64,000 nt of DNA. Source: Acetobacter tropicalis (GTDB lineage: Bacteria > Pseudomonadota > Alphaproteobacteria > Acetobacterales > Acetobacteraceae). Location: NCBI RefSeq assembly GCF_001580915.1, contig NZ_LHZQ01000209.1:1-64000 (forward strand). Reading direction: 5' to 3'. Of the stretch, positions 58,395 through 64,000 are shown piece after piece (within the stretch, counting starts at the first letter, position 1; each line of letters begins with the position of its first letter). The position numbers and the translations under genes were made by a program. Under the pieces are notes generated by a model. That model saw nothing but the letters and a program-made list of their open reading frames with translations, did no database searches and had not been told where the DNA came from.

Positions 58395-58784
58395 GCGCAT
58401 CTCTCATAATCTGGACAAGCGAGCCACCATGACGCCGCCTTTTGGCACTAGCAGAGAGCACCATCAGCCCGCAGATGCAAGCGGGCACCCGTCTGCGGGT
58501 ACGCCACGGCGCAGCACAGGAAACCGTCCGGGGTTTCCATAAGCAGGACGTGCCTGCTCCTCCGGCAACATCACGTGGCCCGGATAGAGTCACAACGCGC
58601 AAGCCATCCACCCGTTCCGGCTGTCAACCCCGGAATGACTTTTCCATTTTTTTCATGATGTGACTGTGACACGAACGCCGCACACCCGCACAGAACGGCC
58701 TTTTTCATAAAAGTGTCACTCTTATTCAGCGGCTTTCATTTTTATGAAGCAGGGGCTTCTAACCATCCAGGGCACAGCATTTTC
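58395..58784. other. Divergent intergenic region
   Basis: It separates gabD and the TonB receptor at 58785. GTGACTGTGACACG and AAAGTGTCACTC near 58660-58720 contain the repeated GTGAC/GTCAC core. No gene is recognised. Confidence 0.45.
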
Positions 58785-61256
58785 ATGCACTTTCTGTCTT
58801 CTCCCCGTCGTACAGCTCTGTGGTTGTTCTGTTCTCCACTGGCGTTTTCCGTGGCCCATGCGGCTACCCCCTCCAAAACGCATCATACGTCTCGCCATGC
58901 GGCGCAGGCGGTCCCGACGGCTACCCCGGCAGCCCCTGCCGCCACCCCTGTGGCCGCGGCACCCGCAGCCGTTACCCCGCGCAAGACTGGTGGCGCACGC
59001 AAAGCCACCCACGCCAGCGCGGAAGAACAGATTATTGCCACCGGCCGCCACAGCCGGTCTGAGCAGACGGTGGGCCATATTCAGATGCAGCGCACCCTGC
59101 CCGGCATCAACCCCATCAAGGCCCTGCAAATTCTGCCCGGTGTTGTGTTCAACAATGCGGACCCATGGGGCAATAACGAGCAGAACTCCTCCCTGTTCAT
59201 CCACGGGTTTGCCAAAAACCAGCTTGGTTACACGCTTGATGGCATCCCGCTGGGGGATCAGGATTACGGGAACTATAACGGCCTCTCCCCGCAGCGCGCC
59301 GTTATCAGTGAAAATGTGGGCTCTGCCTCGGTCTCCACCGGCGCTGGCGCACTGGGCACGGCCTCCACCAGTAACCTTGGCGGCACGCTTGAATTCTCAT
59401 CGCAAGACCCAAGACACCAGTTGGGCGGCCAGTTGAACCAGACCTTTGGTAGCTGGTCCACCTTCCGCACCTTTGCCCGTATCGACACGGGTGATTTTGG
59501 CAACGGCAACTCGGCCTATGTCTCCTGGGCGCGGCAGGACGCCCGCGCGTGGGATTTTGCAGGCCATCAGGGCGGCAATCAGGTTAACACCAAATTTGTG
59601 CATCAGGACGAGAAAAACAAAATCAGTGTGTTTTTTGACTGGTCTCAAAAAGTGGAACCCAATGAAGACGGTATTGTCATGCCCAACGGGGGCTCCCTTT
59701 ACGTGCGGCCCTTCATGTATCCCAACCTGAATGAAGCCATCAAATATTATCAGAATTCGCCCGCCTATACCTCTGCGGGTCTGAACTACCGCAACTATTA
59801 CTCCGCCGCGCAACGTCAGGATTACCTGATGTACGCCAACTGGCACCATGATTTCAGTAACAACCTGAAATGGGACACCAACATCTATTATCATCATGAT
59901 CTGGGTGAAGGTGTTGTGGCAGGCCCCATTACGGCAGCAGGGCTGCCCACGCTGTTCTCTGCCTATTTCCCCAACCAGTCCTCCTCCCAGCTTTCAGATG
60001 TATTTGGGGGCTCCGGCATGGCCACCCGCACCACGGAATACTGGGATAACCGGGGCGGTATTACCAGCACGCTGCGCTACCATGTTGGCCAGCATACCAT
60101 TGAACTGGGCGGCTGGTATGAACGCAACAACAACACGCAGGCGCGGCGGTGGTATCCGTTTGATGTCAACAACCCCACCACCCCTTATGAGCGCCAGCAG
60201 AACGCCTTAATCAACCAGTACACCAACTATTTCTACACCAACACCTGGACCACGCATTTGCAGGATACGTGGAAGATTTCAAAGAACTTCACGCTGAATG
60301 CCGGTTTCAAGTCTGAACTGGTTTACACCAACGGCACCTTGCCCGTGGCGGGGCTTCCGGGCTCCCTTTCCCCCAGCACGGCCATAACCGTGCCCGGTGG
60401 TACCATTGCTTCTGTCCGGCCATTTCTGCCCGCCTTTGGCGCGTTGTGGAACATCACGCCGCATGAACAGTGGTTTGCCAACATTCAGGAAAACATGCGC
60501 TCCTTTGCGGCCTCCGGTTATGGAAACGCAACCCCATGGGGTGTTACCAGTCAGGCAGCGTTTGAAGACTTCAAGAACCACGGCAAACCAGAAACATCCT
60601 GGACATATGAAACAGGCTTCCGGACCAACCGGCACCTGAACGCCGGGCCTTTGACAAATATCAGCGGCCAGCTTGAATATTACCACGTCCACTTCTCAAA
60701 CCGTCTGCTGGCCGTGGCCTCCACCCAGACACTTTCCTCCATTGTGGGCAGCGCCACCACACTGACCAACGTTGGCTCCGTCTCCACAGATGGGATGGAT
60801 TTCTCCTTCACCGCGCAGTTCGGGCCGCATTTTTCATTCTATAACGCGCTGTCCTACAACAAATCCGTTTATAACGATAACTACATGAACGGCGCGAACG
60901 TGGTGCACACCGCAGGCAGGAACGTTGCGGGCGTGCCCAACTGGACCGAAAAATTTGTGGCCTCCACCCGCTGGGGCAATTTTGATGCCCAGTTTATTGG
61001 CGATGTGGTTGGCAAACGTTACACCACCTTCACCAATGATCTGCACGCCAGCGCTTACGCCCTGTTCAGCCTGAACGCAGGGTATGACATCAAGGGTATT
61101 CCGCATATCCGCTCCCTGCATGTGCAGGGCAACATCACCAACCTGACAAACGAGAAAGGCTGGTCCACCCTGAACACCAACAACGCCGCTGGCCAGTACA
61201 CCGCCTTCCCCATTGCGCCGCGCATGTATTTCCTTACACTCAGCGCAACGTTCTAA
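58785..61256 (+). CDS. TonB-dependent receptor paired with a phosphodiesterase
   Basis: An 823-residue outer-membrane receptor. The signal peptide ends FSVAHAATP, followed by a long Ala/Pro/Thr spacer. The plug contains NPIKALQILPGVVFNNADPW, SSLFIHGFAKNQLGYTLDGI and GAGALGTASTSNLGGTLEF; the barrel ends LTLSATF. The glycerophosphodiester phosphodiesterase gene starts 10 bases after the stop, so both are surely co-transcribed. This suggests that the receptor imports a phospholipid-derived or other phosphorylated ligand. That is an inference from context only. Confidence 0.92.
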   Translation: MHFLSSPRRTALWLFCSPLAFSVAHAATPSKTHHTSRHAAQAVPTATPAAPAATPVAAAPAAVTPRKTGGARKATHASAEEQIIATGRHSRSEQTVGHIQMQRTLPGINPIKALQILPGVVFNNADPWGNNEQNSSLFIHGFAKNQLGYTLDGIPLGDQDYGNYNGLSPQRAVISENVGSASVSTGAGALGTASTSNLGGTLEFSSQDPRHQLGGQLNQTFGSWSTFRTFARIDTGDFGNGNSAYVSWARQDARAWDFAGHQGGNQVNTKFVHQDEKNKISVFFDWSQKVEPNEDGIVMPNGGSLYVRPFMYPNLNEAIKYYQNSPAYTSAGLNYRNYYSAAQRQDYLMYANWHHDFSNNLKWDTNIYYHHDLGEGVVAGPITAAGLPTLFSAYFPNQSSSQLSDVFGGSGMATRTTEYWDNRGGITSTLRYHVGQHTIELGGWYERNNNTQARRWYPFDVNNPTTPYERQQNALINQYTNYFYTNTWTTHLQDTWKISKNFTLNAGFKSELVYTNGTLPVAGLPGSLSPSTAITVPGGTIASVRPFLPAFGALWNITPHEQWFANIQENMRSFAASGYGNATPWGVTSQAAFEDFKNHGKPETSWTYETGFRTNRHLNAGPLTNISGQLEYYHVHFSNRLLAVASTQTLSSIVGSATTLTNVGSVSTDGMDFSFTAQFGPHFSFYNALSYNKSVYNDNYMNGANVVHTAGRNVAGVPNWTEKFVASTRWGNFDAQFIGDVVGKRYTTFTNDLHASAYALFSLNAGYDIKGIPHIRSLHVQGNITNLTNEKGWSTLNTNNAAGQYTAFPIAPRMYFLTLSATF

Positions 61257-61266
61257 GGGGTTTTAT

Positions 61267-62376
61267 ATGGCTGATTTCTCCCGCCGCTCTGTTCTGGCCG
61301 CCACATGCGCGGCTGGAATACTGGGGGCCACCAGAAGCTGGGCGGCCCCGGCCCTTGTGCCAAAGCCGCTTGTGTTCGCACACCGTGGCTGCTCTGCCCA
61401 GCGCCCGGAACACACGCTGGCGTCCTATGCAAAAGCCATTGCAGATGGTGCGGATTTTGTAGAACCAGACCTTGTGCCAACCAAGGATGGTATTCTGGTC
61501 TGCCGCCACGAAAGCAATATTGCCGAAACCACGGATGTTGCAGACAGGCCGGACTTTGCCAACCGCCGCCGCACCCTGAGCATTGATGGCCGGCAGCAGA
61601 CGGGCTGGTTCACCACAGATTTCACGCTGGCGGAACTGAAAACGCTGCGCGCGCGTGAACGCCTTGCCCCCCTACGCGTGCACAACACCCGCTATAATGG
61701 CCAGTTTGATATTCCTACCTTTGAGGAAATGATCGACTTCGTGGCGGCGGAATCCGCCGCACGGGGCCGCGTGATTGGCCTGATACCCGAAGTAAAGAAT
61801 TCCACGCATTTCCATGCGCTGGGGTTTGACCCGGAAGCCACTTTCCTGCGCATTCTTGCCGCACACCGTTACACACAGTTCGCGCCGCTTGAAGTGCAGT
61901 CATTTGAAACAACAAACCTGCGCCGCCTGAAAGACGCCGTAAAAGCCATCAACCCGCAGGCACGGCTGATGTTCCTGATGGGCGAACGCAACCAGACCCC
62001 GCCTGATCTTGCCGCCAAAGGACAGAAAACGACCTTTGGTGATCTGATGAAACCGGATGGGCTGAAAGACATCCGCATCTATGCTGATGTCATCGGCCCC
62101 TCCCTGACAGACCTTATCCCGCGTGATGCACAAGGGGCATGGCAGGAACCAACCACTCTGGTGGATGATGCCCACGCGGCAGGCCTGCTGGTGCATGCCT
62201 ATACCTGCCGCCCGGAAAACAAATTTTTACCACGCCAGCTTCGGAACAACGAGGGAGACGCCGCCCGCAATGTGGAAGGCTCCATAGCCGAAATACGCCG
62301 CTATCTGGATATGGGGCTGGACGGTTTCTTTACCGATGACCCCGCTATCGGCCGCAAGGCTGTGGATCGCATCTGA
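61267..62376 (+). CDS. glpQ: Periplasmic glycerophosphodiester phosphodiesterase
   Basis: A 369-residue enzyme that cleaves glycerophosphodiesters to glycerol 3-phosphate and an alcohol. A twin-arginine-type signal (SRRSVLAATCAAGILGA) precedes the domain. The catalytic pattern is PLVFAHRGCSAQRPEHTLASY, then EPDLVPTKDGILVCRHE, and GLIPEVKN later on, as in GlpQ. The start at 61267 is set at the signal. It is located right after a TonB receptor, which points to import of the substrate followed by cleavage in the periplasm. Confidence 0.95.
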   Translation: MADFSRRSVLAATCAAGILGATRSWAAPALVPKPLVFAHRGCSAQRPEHTLASYAKAIADGADFVEPDLVPTKDGILVCRHESNIAETTDVADRPDFANRRRTLSIDGRQQTGWFTTDFTLAELKTLRARERLAPLRVHNTRYNGQFDIPTFEEMIDFVAAESAARGRVIGLIPEVKNSTHFHALGFDPEATFLRILAAHRYTQFAPLEVQSFETTNLRRLKDAVKAINPQARLMFLMGERNQTPPDLAAKGQKTTFGDLMKPDGLKDIRIYADVIGPSLTDLIPRDAQGAWQEPTTLVDDAHAAGLLVHAYTCRPENKFLPRQLRNNEGDAARNVEGSIAEIRRYLDMGLDGFFTDDPAIGRKAVDRI

Positions 62377-62413
62377 TGTGATGTGATGTGATCTGATCTC
62401 ACACCCATCGGCT

Positions 62414-62450
62414 GGCCACAGAACGCACCACCGCTTCTGTGGCCTTTTTT
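62414..62450 (+). terminator. Rho-independent terminator after glpQ
   Basis: GGCCACAGAA and TTCTGTGGCC form a perfect 10-bp stem followed by six T. Confidence 0.95.
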
Positions 62451-62738
62451 ATGATACGAGAGCAAGAAAGTGGCCGTGGACATGCTCCTTCAACGGCCAA
62501 AGACGGTCTCCCCTTCAGACCAACGCAATACTGCACTTTGCCTGTTTTTATTCTGACGCATTCTCTCGAATACCAAAAATACTTATCCCGCTATCTCACT
62601 ATAACCCAAAGTTATGTAACGCAGAACAATATGAAATTGCCGTGAAACGGGCTTTGCAGGAAATATATTAAAACCCCGGAACAAATAGTACCCAACTTGT
62701 CCGTCCTGCATAGCCCTTTCTCTGGAGATGTTCTGATC

Positions 62739-64000
62739 ATGCGCTGTAAAACCCTACGGAACATCCTGCTGCATTCGGCATCCAGCTTCAGTCTGTTTGC
62801 TATTTTCTCCCCGCTTCAGGCTGGCCTGGCGCACGCGGAAACGGCACAGACGCCAACTGCTCCTGCCACGCAATACAGCACGACCACATCCAAAAAAACC
62901 ACGCAGAAAAGCCTGCTTCACGTTGCGGATCAGCAGGAAACCCGCAGCACATCTCCTGAAAATGTGGTTGTTACGGGCTCCATGTTGCGTTCTTCTAATA
63001 ACTCCAATGCCAACCCTGTGCAGATTATTACTGCAAAAGATATTCAGCGAACCTCTGCTACCACACTGTCAGATTATCTTCAGCGCCTGCCGTCCATGGG
63101 CAGTGGCGGCAGCTACAACACCACAACCAATGGCGGCGGCGGTATTGCCTGCCCGGATATCCGCAATCTGGGTGCCTCGCGCGTGCTGGTTCTGGTAGAT
63201 GGCAAGAGGCAGGTTCAGAACGGAGGTTCAGGCTCATCCTGCGTGGATCTGAACATGATTCCGGTTTCCATGGTGCAGAGTGTGGAAATCCTGAAAGATG
63301 GCGGCTCTGAACTTTATGGGGCTGATGCTGTTTCCGGTGTCATCAACATCAAACTCAAGCACAACATGACCACCGGCAATATTACCGTCAAAGGGGGAAT
63401 CACCCAGTACGGCGATAACCGCACGGGCATGATTTCCGGCATCAAGGGCTTCAATTTCGATCATGACCGCGGCAACATCACCATTGGCGGCCAATATCTG
63501 AGCCAGGGCCCCATCATGCAGCGGGACCGGGACTGGGCCTATAACCCGCAGATCAACAACCCCGCTCCCGGTGGCTCTGTTGTGTATGGGTCTGGTATTA
63601 CGCCCACCGCCACAGCCCTTGTTGGCGGCCAGCAACTTCGGCCCGATGGCAAAGGGGGCTTTGCGCCACTTACTGCCGCCCAGCGCTACAATTACGGGCC
63701 GGAAGGCACGCTGTATCAATATATGCAAAGCGGCACCCTGACAGGGGATGCGCATTATGAGATCAACAAACATCTCAATCTGTATGCCAATGTCCGCTAC
63801 ACCCACAAAACATCCCAAGCGCAACTTTCCGCCCAGCCTCTTACGGGAAGCGTGGGGGCAAACTCTCTGCCATCTGCCTTCGTGCTGCCAGCAGATAACC
63901 CCTATAATGCGTGGGGAAAGGACGTAGGACTTTACAAACGGACGGTGGAATTCGGGCCACGTTCGTACGATTCCGCCAATGATTCCTATCAGGTTATTGC
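62739..64000 (+). CDS. TonB-dependent receptor, cut by the window end
   Basis: The first 420 residues of a large receptor; the frame is open to the window end. The signal peptide is LLHSASSFSLFAIFSPLQAGLAHA. The TonB box region is ENVVVTGSMLRSSNN, and the plug has NPVQIITAKDIQRTSATTLSD, GASRVLVLVDGKRQV and VEILKDGGSELYGADAVSGV. This is the large-receptor subfamily often used for saccharides, peptides or other non-siderophore ligands. GGAG lies about ten bases before the ATG. The promoter region (62451-62738) shows no known operator. Confidence 0.93.
   Translation, partial: MRCKTLRNILLHSASSFSLFAIFSPLQAGLAHAETAQTPTAPATQYSTTTSKKTTQKSLLHVADQQETRSTSPENVVVTGSMLRSSNNSNANPVQIITAKDIQRTSATTLSDYLQRLPSMGSGGSYNTTTNGGGGIACPDIRNLGASRVLVLVDGKRQVQNGGSGSSCVDLNMIPVSMVQSVEILKDGGSELYGADAVSGVINIKLKHNMTTGNITVKGGITQYGDNRTGMISGIKGFNFDHDRGNITIGGQYLSQGPIMQRDRDWAYNPQINNPAPGGSVVYGSGITPTATALVGGQQLRPDGKGGFAPLTAAQRYNYGPEGTLYQYMQSGTLTGDAHYEINKHLNLYANVRYTHKTSQAQLSAQPLTGSVGANSLPSAFVLPADNPYNAWGKDVGLYKRTVEFGPRSYDSANDSYQVI

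Overview
The window looks like a chromosome segment of an acetic acid bacterium (Acetobacteraceae, probably Acetobacter or a close relative). This is inferred from the moderately high G+C coding style, the many TonB-dependent receptors, an aspartate 4-decarboxylase, a LuxI/LuxR pair of the acetic-acid-bacterium type and Tat-exported periplasmic enzymes. No species-level marker is present. No insertion sequence, rRNA or canonical tRNA was found.

Left part (1-16200): a DUF3034 outer-membrane protein; a TonB-dependent receptor behind a near-perfect Zur palindrome, so probably a zinc receptor; DNA polymerase I with an unusual SCO1-like protein; a complete oligopeptide-type ABC importer (binding protein, two permeases, two ATPases); a PlsC-type acyltransferase; and a secreted protein of unknown function.

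CRISPR region (16244-26285): a complete type I-C system on the minus strand in the order cas3, a 590-base gap, cas5, cas8c, cas7, cas4, cas1, cas2. An array of 19 repeats and 18 spacers lies upstream of cas3. The gap between cas3 and cas5 is A+T rich. It holds a degenerate repeat on the opposite strand that keeps an 8-bp stem and an intact 11-nt I-C handle. A promoter-like sequence precedes it and a terminator-like hairpin follows it. Its pseudo-spacer partly matches two places in the same gap, one of them behind a TTC PAM and the other in the cas5 leader. This is the architecture of a CreA/CreR-like crRNA-type regulator or CRISPR-guarding toxin-antitoxin module, and it is the main find of the window.

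Middle (26286-46400): a LysR regulator divergent from a PACE-family efflux pump; bacterioferritin-associated ferredoxin with a Fur-like box; gpsA; Dps; a Fur-boxed siderophore receptor operon (receptor, DUF3325, DUF3649, PepSY reductase-like protein); an A+T-rich island with a small membrane protein and a frameshifted gene remnant; aspartate 4-decarboxylase; EamA and AI-2E family transporters; a TetR regulator; DUF4112; MsrB; photolyase; and a quorum-sensing luxI/luxR pair whose LuxI has lost conserved active-site residues.

Right part (46426-64000): a TonB energy transducer with a (Ala-Gln)10 repeat; a copper cassette (a His-rich CPLC protein and an OprC-like receptor with a CxxxM motif); a Tat-exported aldo/keto reductase; a siderophore receptor with an AraC regulator; a DIP1984 family gene followed by a tRNA-like RNA; succinate-semialdehyde dehydrogenase; a TonB receptor paired with a glycerophosphodiester phosphodiesterase; and a further TonB receptor cut by the window end. 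The general theme is metal and nutrient acquisition through the outer membrane.
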